Positions 14,082-21,040 of a stretch of DNA of 23,855 bases are shown one piece after another. Position numbers and translations under genes: made by a program. The stretch comes from a virus, in IMG/VR virus record IMGVR_UViG_3300027365_000639, positions 1-23,855 of that record; one strand, written 5' to 3'. The notes under the pieces are model-generated. The model saw nothing but the letters and a program-made list of their open reading frames with translations, ran no database searches and was not told the origin of the DNA. Position 1 is the first letter of the stretch. Every line of letters starts with the position of its first letter.

Positions 14082-14663
14082 ATGATTTTATCAGATCAAG
14101 AAATTATGAAAGCTCAAACAGAACACAATATAATAAGTGATTTTAATCCGGACCAGGTGGAACCAGCATCATACGACCTGAGGTTAGCAGATAAGATATT
14201 ACTTGAAAGAAATTATTCAAGACCAATCGGAATGAATGAAGAGGTTGAATATATACCGACATCAATCAATGACCGGCCACTTAATCCACAAGAATTTGTT
14301 TTAGGCAGCACAGAGGAATACATCTTATTGCCGGACAATCTGGCTGCATTTGTTACCGGCAAGTCTACAATCGGTAGAAAAGCAATAGAAGTTCATCAGA
14401 CAGCTGCATGGATTGATCCGGGGTTCCAGGGTAACATCACTTTAGAGATTATTAATAACTCTTCAAACAAAAGAAAACTTAAGGCCGGAGAGTTAATTGC
14501 TCAGATTGTTTTCTTTAAAGTGTCCGGCGCGGTACTGGAACCTTACGATGGTAAATATCAAAATTCAGATGGTGTAATTGGCAGCCTGATAAATAAAGAA
14601 ACTGAAATTAAACCGCTCTTTATCGGTGGCCCGGGCCAGAAGGTAAATCAGAATGAAATCTAA
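14082..14663 (+). CDS. dcd: dCTP deaminase
   Basis: 193 residues, the normal length. It converts dCTP to dUTP, the first step of dTTP supply, or alternatively lowers the dCTP pool for phage purposes. Signatures: VEPASYDLRL (27-35), GKSTIGR with Ser95 and Arg99, and AAWIDPGFQGNITLE with the probable catalytic Glu122. A dUTPase activity in the same protein, as in bifunctional family members, cannot be told from the sequence. Phages often carry this gene among nucleotide-pool genes. ATG follows AGGAGTGGAAAA. It overlaps the next small gene by 11 bases. Confidence 0.93.
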   Translation: MILSDQEIMKAQTEHNIISDFNPDQVEPASYDLRLADKILLERNYSRPIGMNEEVEYIPTSINDRPLNPQEFVLGSTEEYILLPDNLAAFVTGKSTIGRKAIEVHQTAAWIDPGFQGNITLEIINNSSNKRKLKAGELIAQIVFFKVSGAVLEPYDGKYQNSDGVIGSLINKETEIKPLFIGGPGQKVNQNEI

Positions 14664-14796
14664 ATTATCAGTTTTAATTGTCACTTTGGCAATATTCTTG
14701 GGCTATTCAATACTATGGGAAACTCAAGAAGGTAGAATGTTTGCTGCTAAGTGGTTAGTAATTTCGGGGACTTTTATCTTAACCTTTAAAGAGTAG
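14653..14796 (+). CDS. Small membrane protein (47 aa), first of a related pair
   Basis: ATG 14653 follows AGAAGGTAAATCAG inside the end of dcd. Two hydrophobic segments (about 5-21 and 31-44) surround WETQEGRMFAAKW. The downstream neighbour has the same plan with KTEEGKIYLAKF, so the two look like diverged tandem copies. Function unknown. Confidence 0.6.
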   Translation: MKSKLSVLIVTLAIFLGYSILWETQEGRMFAAKWLVISGTFILTFKE

Positions 14797-14818
14797 AGTA
14801 TAGAAAGGGGGTTATTAG

Positions 14819-14959
14819 ATGCCGGACTTTTTAAAACAGTTAATATTTTTAATCATAATGAATATAGCAGCATACAGAATAGCGAAAACAGAAGAAGGAA
14901 AAATATATTTAGCCAAATTTACATTGATTATTGCGTTTATTTTACTTATATCAATTTAA
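14819..14959 (+). CDS. Small membrane protein (46 aa), second of a related pair
   Basis: ATG 14819 follows GAAAGGGGGTTATTAG, a strong site. Two hydrophobic segments (about 5-21 and 32-46) surround KTEEGKIYLAKF. Shares T-x-EG, AK and FIL positions with the preceding 47-residue protein. Function unknown. Confidence 0.6.
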   Translation: MPDFLKQLIFLIIMNIAAYRIAKTEEGKIYLAKFTLIIAFILLISI

Positions 14960-14971
14960 GGAGGAATACAG

Positions 14972-15304
14972 ATGAGTAAAAGAATTAATAAAAAAGACTT
15001 ATTAAATAAAGCAGAAGAAATAAAGAATAAAGGGCAGCACCTAGCATTAACAATAGTTACACCGGGCAACAGAGAAGTTATTATTGTACCTAACGATGAT
15101 ATAGAAAATAAACTTCGCTATATTGATAATGCTTATGATTCTAATCTTGATCATAAAAGCTTGATAAGTGGAGGGGTAAAAATAACAGATGTTTGCAACC
15201 TCGAGAAATGGATTGAAGAAGTCCAGGAAAATGGATTTTATGGTTTATCTGATGTTTATAGAGAACTCAAAGATAAAATTGAATCAGAAAGTGAAAACCA
15301 ATGA
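14972..15304 (+). CDS. Hypothetical protein
   Basis: 110 residues, mixed alpha/beta, polar (HLALTIVTPGNREVIIVPNDD, then acidic helices). No family recognised. ATG follows AAGGAGGAATACAG. It overlaps the next gene by 4 bases (ATGA). Confidence 0.65.
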   Translation: MSKRINKKDLLNKAEEIKNKGQHLALTIVTPGNREVIIVPNDDIENKLRYIDNAYDSNLDHKSLISGGVKITDVCNLEKWIEEVQENGFYGLSDVYRELKDKIESESENQ

Positions 15305-15708
15305 CCGGGCCAGAAATTAAAATAAATAGAATTGTCGGACCTGAGGACGAACCAGAATGTGTAGTTTCACCTATAGATGATGATCAAATAACTTTTTATA
15401 GGGATTATGTTAAAGCACCGTGGTCAGTCAGAGAGGTGCAGAATAGAGATGAGATTCAGTTTAAGATTCTAGATAATGAAGAAAAAATAATCTGCCAGGT
15501 AACTACTAAGTTAAAAGACCAAAAATACGGCAAGGTTATAGCAAGATTAATTGCCGGAGCTCCCAGAATGGTAGATAAAGCGACTAAAGTACATGGGGCT
15601 TTACTTCTTGAAAATGGTGGTGATCCCATGGAAGAAGTTCAAAAACTCATCCGGATAGCGTCAACAATTAAGCATGGCACTGTTGAGATGTGGGAGTGGG
15701 AAGAATGA
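15301..15708 (+). CDS. Hypothetical phage protein with ARLIA-AP motif
   Basis: 135 residues. Residues about 78-90 (KVIARLIAGAPRMVDKA) resemble the 'NARLIAAAPEML' helix common in small accessory phage proteins. The N-terminal part is beta-rich with many Asp/Glu. Function of such proteins is unknown. ATG overlaps the preceding stop. It ends WEWEE and overlaps the next ATG by 4 bases. Confidence 0.65.
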   Translation: MTGPEIKINRIVGPEDEPECVVSPIDDDQITFYRDYVKAPWSVREVQNRDEIQFKILDNEEKIICQVTTKLKDQKYGKVIARLIAGAPRMVDKATKVHGALLLENGGDPMEEVQKLIRIASTIKHGTVEMWEWEE

Positions 15709-16244
15709 AACCAATTGTAAATCAGGTAATGAACGCCACTAAAGTGGCTGCTGAATTTTTATATATAAATGAGGAGGTGGAAGAATTGACCGGGCCAGCA
15801 CTAAAGGACGAAAAGATAACTTACAAAGATCAAGAAATGAACTATTATCATTTTATAGAAATGCTGATATCTAAATCATATAAATTAAATGCAGCTATCT
15901 TTGTAGATAAAACTGGAATTGATCTAAGAGTAGTGGATTTAGAAATTTTAGGTCAGATAATATTAGATACTAATCGTTCAAATGAATTACTTAAATTATC
16001 ACATAAAAAGTTATATAATTTCATGGTTGAATTCTATTTTAAATTCAATTATTTTGATGAATTAAAAAGATATCAAAATAGAGATATACATCTCGGTAGA
16101 ATTGAGATAGAGAATGATTTTAAAAAAATGGTAAATAAATTTGAAGTTGATCATGGTTTGGATATGAAGAAAGTTTTAATGGGCGCATTGGGAGTACCCT
16201 GGCATAAATATAAATATGAATTGTTCAAAAGAATAAAAACCTAG
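15705..16244 (+). CDS. Hypothetical helical protein
   Basis: 179 residues, mainly helical, basic in the second half (FEVDHGLDMKKVLMGALGV and the end KYELFKRIKT). No family recognised. I chose ATG 15705, after GTGGGAGTGGGAAGA; an in-frame GTG at 15690 lies too far into the preceding gene. A 3-nt shifted TTG at the GAGGAGGTGGAAGAA near 15780 could also start a shorter form. Confidence 0.65.
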   Translation: MKPIVNQVMNATKVAAEFLYINEEVEELTGPALKDEKITYKDQEMNYYHFIEMLISKSYKLNAAIFVDKTGIDLRVVDLEILGQIILDTNRSNELLKLSHKKLYNFMVEFYFKFNYFDELKRYQNRDIHLGRIEIENDFKKMVNKFEVDHGLDMKKVLMGALGVPWHKYKYELFKRIKT

Positions 16245-16249
16245 ATCAA

Positions 16250-16286
16250 GACCGGCCGGGGGAAGTTCAAGAGCGATGGCCCGGTC
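16250..16286 (+). other. GC-rich stem-loop in an intergenic gap
   Basis: GACCGGCC (16250-16257) pairs with GGCCCGGTC (16278-16286) with one bulged base, across a loop of about 20 nt. No T-run follows, so it is not an intrinsic terminator. It stands out in an AT-rich operon where genes usually overlap, and could be an RNA-processing or stabilising element for the downstream mRNA. The gap 16245-16313 holds no gene. Confidence 0.45.
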
Positions 16287-16313
16287 AATGAATAAAAATA
16301 GGAGGTAAAGAGA

Positions 16314-16709
16314 ATGGATTACAGAGGTAGTTATGATTTTGAAAAAATGCATGATAAAGCGAAAGAGATTATAGTAGATTATTTTAAAGAAAATTATCCT
16401 TACCCTGAGGAAGAGATTGAATATTTCACAGAAAAACTTAGTTTATATTCTTTTCCTCAAACATGGTCAAGTACAGCCTGTGGGTTTGGTGGTATTGCTG
16501 GACAAGCAATTACTGGAGCACAAACAGTTGCATTCTTTTCAGACGGATTAGGAGTATTTGTAGTATTTATTGCCGGTAGGTTTGCTTATATGGTAGAGCC
16601 ACAGGGTTCAGAAGTTATTGAACTCATTATGCAGCATAGATTGCCGGGCAGATTTGATGCAAGTAGAAAATTTAAAGAGAGCAAAATACTTAAACTGGGA
16701 GGAAATTAA
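16314..16709 (+). CDS. Hypothetical phage protein
   Basis: 131 residues. Helical, acidic N-terminal half; the middle has a Gly/Ala-rich stretch (TACGFGGIAGQAITGAQTVAF) and a hydrophobic strand pair (GVFVVFIAGRFAYMVE), then a basic tail. This Gly/Gln stretch looks familiar from unnamed phage proteins but no function is known to me. ATG follows AGGAGGTAAAGAGA. Confidence 0.7.
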   Translation: MDYRGSYDFEKMHDKAKEIIVDYFKENYPYPEEEIEYFTEKLSLYSFPQTWSSTACGFGGIAGQAITGAQTVAFFSDGLGVFVVFIAGRFAYMVEPQGSEVIELIMQHRLPGRFDASRKFKESKILKLGGN

Positions 16710-16710
16710 A

Positions 16711-17163
16711 ATGGCACAATATACTCAAGCCCCTGAGGTAGAAAATATTGCTAATAAATTAATAGAAAAATATCATAATCACCTACAGGGTTTTAAGATA
16801 ATTTACTTATTTAGAGACAAAGCGATGAAATCAAAAGGAAAAGAGGTTTATGGTAAAGCTTCAAAAGTACAATCTAAGTACCAGGCTATCACTGGAGCAA
16901 CATTTGTCATTGAGATAGCTGAACCAGCATTTGCTTCAATGGACCACAAACATCAGGTAGCTTTAATAGATCATGAACTGATGCATTGCTTTATTGATGA
17001 AAATGATCAACCAACTATTCTTTCTCATGATTTCGAAGGATTCAACAAGGAGCTTAAGAGACACGGCTTCTGGGCTTCTGATCTGCAGATCATGAAGAAG
17101 CAGCTGCAGCAGATGGAACTGCCTTTTAATGAAAAACCAGAGCTTAAGGTGGTGAGTGGGTAG
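16711..17163 (+). CDS. Putative phage zinc metallopeptidase with clamp-binding-like tail
   Basis: 150 residues. His88-Glu89-Leu-Met-His92 in DHELMHCF is the HExxH zinc site of zincin peptidases, with candidate third ligands His106 or Glu113/114. The whole fits the 'putative phage metallopeptidase' family. Residues 125-139 form a helix ending QMELPF (134-139), which matches the hexapeptide form of the beta-clamp motif (QLxLPL/F, as in Hda). A protease tethered to the clamp would recall the eukaryotic Spartan protease, which carries a PCNA-binding motif and digests DNA-protein crosslinks. ATG 16711 follows GGGAGGAAATTAAA; the frame is open upstream but has no site there. Neighbours are an XRE regulator and two nuclease genes. 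Activity and clamp binding are inferred. Confidence 0.82.
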   Translation: MAQYTQAPEVENIANKLIEKYHNHLQGFKIIYLFRDKAMKSKGKEVYGKASKVQSKYQAITGATFVIEIAEPAFASMDHKHQVALIDHELMHCFIDENDQPTILSHDFEGFNKELKRHGFWASDLQIMKKQLQQMELPFNEKPELKVVSG

Positions 17164-17378
17164 TGCCAATCAATCACAAGAATCTGGCCCGGGCCAGAGA
17201 AAAGAGCGGAAATACTAAAACGTACTTAGCTAAAAAGTGCGGGGTAACAATAACTACCTATAGCAAGTGGGAAGACGGAGAAACAGTCCCGGGAGTCGAT
17301 AAAGCTAAGATACTTGCGGATATATATGAAACAACAGTTGATGTATTATTTTTCAGCAGAGTATTTAGACTAATTTGA
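17163..17378 (+). CDS. XRE-family helix-turn-helix regulator
   Basis: 71 residues. Residues 5-62 form a full XRE helix-turn-helix (LARAREKSGNTKTYLAKKCGV, then TYSKWEDGETVPGVDKAKIL). GTG 17163 overlaps the stop of the metallopeptidase gene by one base, so the two are coupled. It is a third Cro-like domain in this prophage; its target is not visible. It could regulate the middle genes that follow. Confidence 0.8.
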   Translation: MPINHKNLARAREKSGNTKTYLAKKCGVTITTYSKWEDGETVPGVDKAKILADIYETTVDVLFFSRVFRLI

Positions 17379-17388
17379 GGTGAGGTAA

Positions 17389-18228
17389 TTGGATTTTAGA
17401 TGCAGTTTAAGTAAATGGAGAACTAACAAAAGGTCGGCCAGGTTAACATTACTGGTCGGCCCCAAAGATGCACCAATGGATTTATATAACTTTGAAGACA
17501 AACCACTTGATATTATATTAAACAGCAAAGTTAAGATAAAAGGAGAAATCAAAAATATTGAGCAGCTGGTAAAAGGAAAAATAAAAATCGTGATCGTTAC
17601 TGCTGAAGATTATAAAAAAGAAATTATTAGCGGTGGCCCGGGCCTTAAAAATTCAGAAGAAATAAAAGCTACTTTTTTGATTGATGCTGATGAACAGGTT
17701 AAGCGAATGAATATGATCAGTGGCCGGCAAAGAAGAAAAGCTTTTGCAACTATAAAAGACATCGCGGAAGGCACTGGCCATGAAACTAATGAAATGTATA
17801 GAATCATAAAAGATAAATTCTCAGAAGTTACCGGTTATGGTGAGATCAGCCTTTCTGATTGCACTAGAGAAACCGCTGCTCTTTTTATTGAATATTGCAT
17901 AAGGCTTGGGTATGAAAGTGGAGTTGAATGGAAAGAGCACCCCAGAGAGAGAATGGACAATCTTTATAGATGGCTGCGGCTATGTCTTGATCAGAAAATT
18001 TGTGCAGTGTCTGGACTGCCGGGAAAAGAATATTTAATTGATAATTCTGGGGCTATAATTCACGCTCATCACACTGATGCAATAGGGATGGGGAGAAACA
18101 GACAGAAATTTGATGACAGTAAACTCAAAAAGATATCTTTATCAGCTAAATATCATAATGAAGCGCACAATATGGGTTGGGAATCATTTAAAGAAAAATA
18201 TCATGTTGAGGGCATTATTTATCCGTAA
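17389..18228 (+). CDS. Putative HNH nuclease (HNHc_6 family)
   Basis: 279 residues. The C-terminal domain has HAHHTDAIGMGRNRQK (225-240) and KYHNEAHNMGWESF (254-267), the core of the 'putative HNHc nuclease' phage family, with metal ligands His227/228, His256 and His260. Cys205 (KICAVSG) stands where CxxC is usual in other HNH enzymes. Residues 105-200 are helical and resemble recombination proteins of the NinB type. These genes lie in recombination/replication modules of Firmicute phages and probably cut branched or specific DNA. It starts with TTG, 6 nt after GAGGTG. Confidence 0.85.
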   Translation: MDFRCSLSKWRTNKRSARLTLLVGPKDAPMDLYNFEDKPLDIILNSKVKIKGEIKNIEQLVKGKIKIVIVTAEDYKKEIISGGPGLKNSEEIKATFLIDADEQVKRMNMISGRQRRKAFATIKDIAEGTGHETNEMYRIIKDKFSEVTGYGEISLSDCTRETAALFIEYCIRLGYESGVEWKEHPRERMDNLYRWLRLCLDQKICAVSGLPGKEYLIDNSGAIIHAHHTDAIGMGRNRQKFDDSKLKKISLSAKYHNEAHNMGWESFKEKYHVEGIIYP

Positions 18229-18267
18229 CGGATTAGGTGTTGGCCCGGTGATCGGAGGAGGTTGATT

Positions 18268-18684
18268 TTGTTGGCCTGGAGAAATGTAAGCGAAAAACAA
18301 GCAAAAGATTTGATTAAGAAAAAGAGAAAAGGTGCCGGTGTTAATGTTTTAGAAGAGGAAGAACAGAAAAAGCTAGCTCAATATCTTGATTATAAATATA
18401 CGGAAGGCGATTGGTGCCATGTTCCTAATGAAGGTGACCACAAAGTCCAGTATTATGCTAAACAGAAGACTTTAGGTGTTAAGTCAGGCGTGCCGGATGC
18501 ATTAATTTTCAAACCGGTTACCGGCTATAATGGAATTGCTATTGAGCTTAAAAGACTAAAAGGTGGCCGGGCAAGCGAAAGCCAAAAGAGATGGCTTAAG
18601 AGGTTTAAAGAGAATGGCTGGGCTGTTAAGTTAGCAGAAGGAGCAGATGCTGCTATAGAATTTATTGAAGAACTGGAGGGGTAA
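18268..18684 (+). CDS. VRR-NUC domain nuclease
   Basis: 138 residues. GVPDALIF (Asp77) and GIAIELKR (Glu93, Lys95) form the PD-(D/E)xK active site of VRR-NUC nucleases, a family of small phage Holliday-junction-type or flap nucleases. Ser/Gln-rich SQKRWLKRFKENGW follows, also typical. I chose TTG 18268, 6 nt after GGAGGAGG; TTG codons at 18262 and 18271 are also in frame. It pairs with the upstream HNH gene and the SSB gene as recombination and repair functions. Confidence 0.88.
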   Translation: MLAWRNVSEKQAKDLIKKKRKGAGVNVLEEEEQKKLAQYLDYKYTEGDWCHVPNEGDHKVQYYAKQKTLGVKSGVPDALIFKPVTGYNGIAIELKRLKGGRASESQKRWLKRFKENGWAVKLAEGADAAIEFIEELEG

Positions 18685-18685
18685 A

Positions 18686-19012
18686 ATGATCTGGATAGAT
18701 TTTTTTGATGATACAAAAAACAAAATTAAAAATATAAAAGATATTAATAATATTGAAGTAATAAGATTTGATTTTATAGTGGATGGTCATGCAGACCAGA
18801 TGTACATTTATTTAGAAGAAAAAAGGTTATTATCATTAACAAAACCTTCTATAAAAATTAATTATAAATATTTGAGAATCAATAATATAAGTGCCACTAT
18901 GTTTATTGAAAAAGCAATAACAGAACTAGAATACCAACCAGATGGTTTTTTCTTAGATGATTCCATAACATTAAGAATTAACCAAGGTCATGATATCGAA
19001 ATAAAAATTTAA
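18686..19012 (+). CDS. Hypothetical protein
   Basis: 108 residues, acidic, alternating strands (IEVIRFDFIVDGHADQMYIYL, ITLRINQGHDIEIKI) suggest a beta-rich fold. No family recognised. ATG 18686 follows CTGGAGGGGTAAA. Confidence 0.65.
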   Translation: MIWIDFFDDTKNKIKNIKDINNIEVIRFDFIVDGHADQMYIYLEEKRLLSLTKPSIKINYKYLRINNISATMFIEKAITELEYQPDGFFLDDSITLRINQGHDIEIKI

Positions 19013-19024
19013 TGAGGTGAAGTC

Positions 19025-19306
19025 ATGAAAAATATAGTTGATATAATTGATAACTTTCTAAATGAAATACAAAAAGAAACTGAAAACAGACCTTATTTAG
19101 ACATGATGTTTTTTGTAAGTGAAAAAGAATATAAAAAAATAAAAGATGTTTTTATGAGTTCAGCCAACAAAAAAGAATTAGTGATCAAAAGGAGCATGGC
19201 TCATAGTGACCCAGAAGCAAGATATGAAACTTATCGTTTTGAAAAACGGTGGATAAAGTTTAGTTTTAGAGTTGATACGAGTTCTGGTGAAGATAATGAA
19301 GATTAA
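19025..19306 (+). CDS. Hypothetical protein
   Basis: 93 residues. A helical start, then FVSEKEYKKIKDVFM and strands (ELVIKRSMAHSDPEA, WIKFSFRVD), ending in an acidic tail. No family recognised. ATG follows TGAGGTGAAGTC. Overlaps the next gene by 11 bases. Confidence 0.65.
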   Translation: MKNIVDIIDNFLNEIQKETENRPYLDMMFFVSEKEYKKIKDVFMSSANKKELVIKRSMAHSDPEARYETYRFEKRWIKFSFRVDTSSGEDNED

Positions 19307-19463
19307 ACTTAGGTTTGAAAATCATGAAATAGGAACAATTATCAAAATAATGGCTGATAAATATAATGATGCCGGAGAATTATTAAGCTCAAAAAGTGTT
19401 GGCTATGTTAGCAGCAGATTAATCGCTAAAGGTGTAGAATTTAAAGACATAAATTTTGATTAA
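19296..19463 (+). CDS. Small hypothetical protein
   Basis: 55 residues: strands (KIKLRFENHEIGTIIKIMAD), a helix and VGYVSSRLIAKGVEF. No family recognised. ATG 19296 follows TGGTGAAGATA inside the preceding gene. Confidence 0.55.
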   Translation: MKIKLRFENHEIGTIIKIMADKYNDAGELLSSKSVGYVSSRLIAKGVEFKDINFD

Positions 19464-19467
19464 AGGA

Positions 19468-19692
19468 GTGATCGCTATCGAACTAATAAAAAACGTTCCT
19501 TATTTTATTTATAAATTATTTTTAATTCTTATAATGTTTGAATATATACTTGTTAAAGTAAAATTTATAAACCAAGTATTGAATACTCCTGGAATGATTG
19601 AAGAAAAAGTAGTAGAAAATTTAGTTAAAGAATATTTTATGAAGATAATTGGTGGGATATTAATTTTAAGATTTTTGTTAATAAAACTTTAA
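19468..19692 (+). CDS. Small membrane protein, start codon uncertain
   Basis: About 71-74 residues with hydrophobic segments VPYFIYKLFLILIMFEYILV and IIGGILILRFLLIKL. The strong AAAGGAGTG at 19463-19471 is spaced 6 nt before ATC 19477, the gap used by most genes here, so translation may start at a rare AUC. The only upstream alternatives are GTG 19468, inside that site, and TTG 19456, with no site. The next ATG lies within the first hydrophobic segment. Function unknown. Confidence 0.5.
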   Translation: MIAIELIKNVPYFIYKLFLILIMFEYILVKVKFINQVLNTPGMIEEKVVENLVKEYFMKIIGGILILRFLLIKL

Positions 19693-19707
19693 AAAAGGAT
19701 GAGAAGA

Positions 19708-20031
19708 ATGAAAACTGATTTAGAAAGACTTCACGATGTAGCTTTAAAAGAAAATCACGGTCCTAGAGAAGGTAAAACTTTTTATGATTGTCATTTAGTT
19801 GCCGGAGCCTTAGAATTAGAAAATGAAGAGGTTATAATCTGGCTCCCATCTTTACGCAGTGCGAAGCATATAAAACCAATGCTCAAAAAGGTATTACAAG
19901 ATCATGATATTTCTATAGCAAGCAAACCAAATAGAAATTGTTGGATATTAGATAATAATTCGAGAATCATTTTTGCTTGGGGAAATATTAATGGTTACTC
20001 TCATGATTCGGCAGTAGTGACTTTTTGGTAG
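19708..20031 (+). CDS. Short P-loop-like protein
   Basis: 107 residues. NHGPREGKTFYDCHLV (16-31) resembles a Walker A loop one residue short (GxxxGKT instead of GxxxxGKT). VIIWLPSLRSAKHI and SRIIFAWGN follow as in terminase or helicase N-terminal halves, but the protein ends where Walker B would begin. It may be a non-hydrolysing nucleotide binder or a remnant fold. ATG 19708 is preferred, 9 bases after AAAAAAGG; ATG 19699 is also in frame. Confidence 0.6.
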   Translation: MKTDLERLHDVALKENHGPREGKTFYDCHLVAGALELENEEVIIWLPSLRSAKHIKPMLKKVLQDHDISIASKPNRNCWILDNNSRIIFAWGNINGYSHDSAVVTFW

Positions 20032-20040
20032 GAGGAATCT

Positions 20041-20289
20041 ATGATCACTTCCAATAAACGATATAATATAATTACAAGATGCATGAAAGTATTATTTATG
20101 ATAATAAATGAAAGTGGTTTAAATAGAAATTTGATTGCCGGCCGGTTGGGGGTGAGCTCTAAAACGGTCAGTAGATATATTAATATCTTAAGAACAGCAG
20201 GTTTTGAAATAGTTTATAACTTTAAAAAGAAAGAATATGAAGTAATTAATTATCAAATGGTGGAGGGGTTGGGCGGAAATGCTAAATGA
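20041..20289 (+). CDS. Helix-turn-helix DNA-binding protein
   Basis: 82 residues. LNRNLIAGRLGVSSKTVSRYINILRTAG is a clear DeoR/HTH_11-type helix-turn-helix, followed by a short beta-hairpin wing (FEIVYNFKKKEYEVI). ATG follows GTAGGAGGAATCT. It may regulate middle or late genes; no partner domain is present. Confidence 0.75.
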   Translation: MITSNKRYNIITRCMKVLFMIINESGLNRNLIAGRLGVSSKTVSRYINILRTAGFEIVYNFKKKEYEVINYQMVEGLGGNAK

Positions 20290-20533
20290 ATCTAAATTAA
20301 TTTGTGAATACCAGGGTATTAAAAGACATATTCAAGTGCCAGTATTATGTCCTAGGTGCAACAGAAGGACTTTCATTTTAGATAATAGAAAAGAAAAAGG
20401 TAAATGTATAAGGTGTGGCAAAGAAATGACTGCTGATGAATTACTAGAAGTTGCAAAGGCTGATTACTTAGAAAAACACAGTGCTATTGACTATCAAATT
20501 AGAAATAACAGAGGTGACTGCGGCAATGCCTAA
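20279..20533 (+). CDS. Small zinc-ribbon protein
   Basis: 84 residues. CPRCNRR at about 24-30 and CIRCGKE at about 43-49 form a zinc ribbon with 15 residues between the knuckles; a helical tail follows. ATG 20279 follows GGGCGGAA and overlaps the preceding gene by 11 bases. Neighbouring regulators make a role in transcription control likely, but this is inferred. Confidence 0.7.
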   Translation: MLNESKLICEYQGIKRHIQVPVLCPRCNRRTFILDNRKEKGKCIRCGKEMTADELLEVAKADYLEKHSAIDYQIRNNRGDCGNA

Positions 20534-20978
20534 TAAAGAGAAAGAAATCATAGAAGAATTGTTGAATAATTACAGAAGGATAAAAGCAAAAGTTGCAACA
20601 GAAGCAATAAAAGATGCTCCTGAATATGCACTGCAGGCTATTAATTATAGTAAAGTAGGATCTGGCGAAACTAATAATACATATTCTGATGTTGAAGAGT
20701 TTGTTGCCAGGAAGTCTGAACAGGACAGTAAATATAAAAATCTAGTCAAAGCAAGAAATATCATCTATCACGCTTATATTAATTTGCCTACTGAGATGAG
20801 AAGAATAGTTGAGTATCTATATTTTAATGACTTGTCAGCAAAGAAAACTGCAGATCGAGTTGGTTGCTCTAAAAGCACAATAGATAATAGAAAATCAGAA
20901 ATATTTGCAGAATTAAAAGTTCACGGCCTTATGTCCGCCTGGGAGTTTTGGATTAAAAGTCGAGAATTATTGAGTTAA
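20526..20978 (+). CDS. ArpU/sigma-like late transcription regulator
   Basis: 150 residues. Helical N-terminal part, then DLSAKKTADRVGCSKSTIDNRKSEIFAEL (about 102-130), a sigma-70 region 4-type helix-turn-helix, the hallmark of ArpU/RinA-like regulators. It is the last gene before the terminase genes, where such regulators activate the late promoter. A strong promoter candidate with 11-bp phased repeats lies directly downstream. ATG 20526 sits after GAGGTGACTGCGGCA. The frame is open further upstream without a site. Confidence 0.8.
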   Translation: MPNKEKEIIEELLNNYRRIKAKVATEAIKDAPEYALQAINYSKVGSGETNNTYSDVEEFVARKSEQDSKYKNLVKARNIIYHAYINLPTEMRRIVEYLYFNDLSAKKTADRVGCSKSTIDNRKSEIFAELKVHGLMSAWEFWIKSRELLS

Positions 20979-20996
20979 TTTTAATAAAAACATTAG

Positions 20997-21040
20997 TTTG
21001 GTAAGATTTTGGTATGATTTTGTGCTGTTTTTGAGTGGAT
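20997..21040 (+). repeat. 11-bp phased direct repeats upstream of the late promoter
   Basis: Four units in register: TTTGGTAAGAT (20997), TTTGGTATGAT (21008), TTTGTGCTGTT (21019) and TTTGAGTGGAT (21030). TTTG recurs exactly every 11 bp, ending at the -35 region of the late promoter. This suits binding of an activator to one face of the DNA; the ArpU-like protein encoded just upstream is the obvious candidate. Confidence 0.7.

Noticed and set aside
16276-16308. Ten-codon open frame from ATG in the 16.3-kb gap
   Set aside because: Too short, no good ribosome binding site, and it overlaps the stem-loop.
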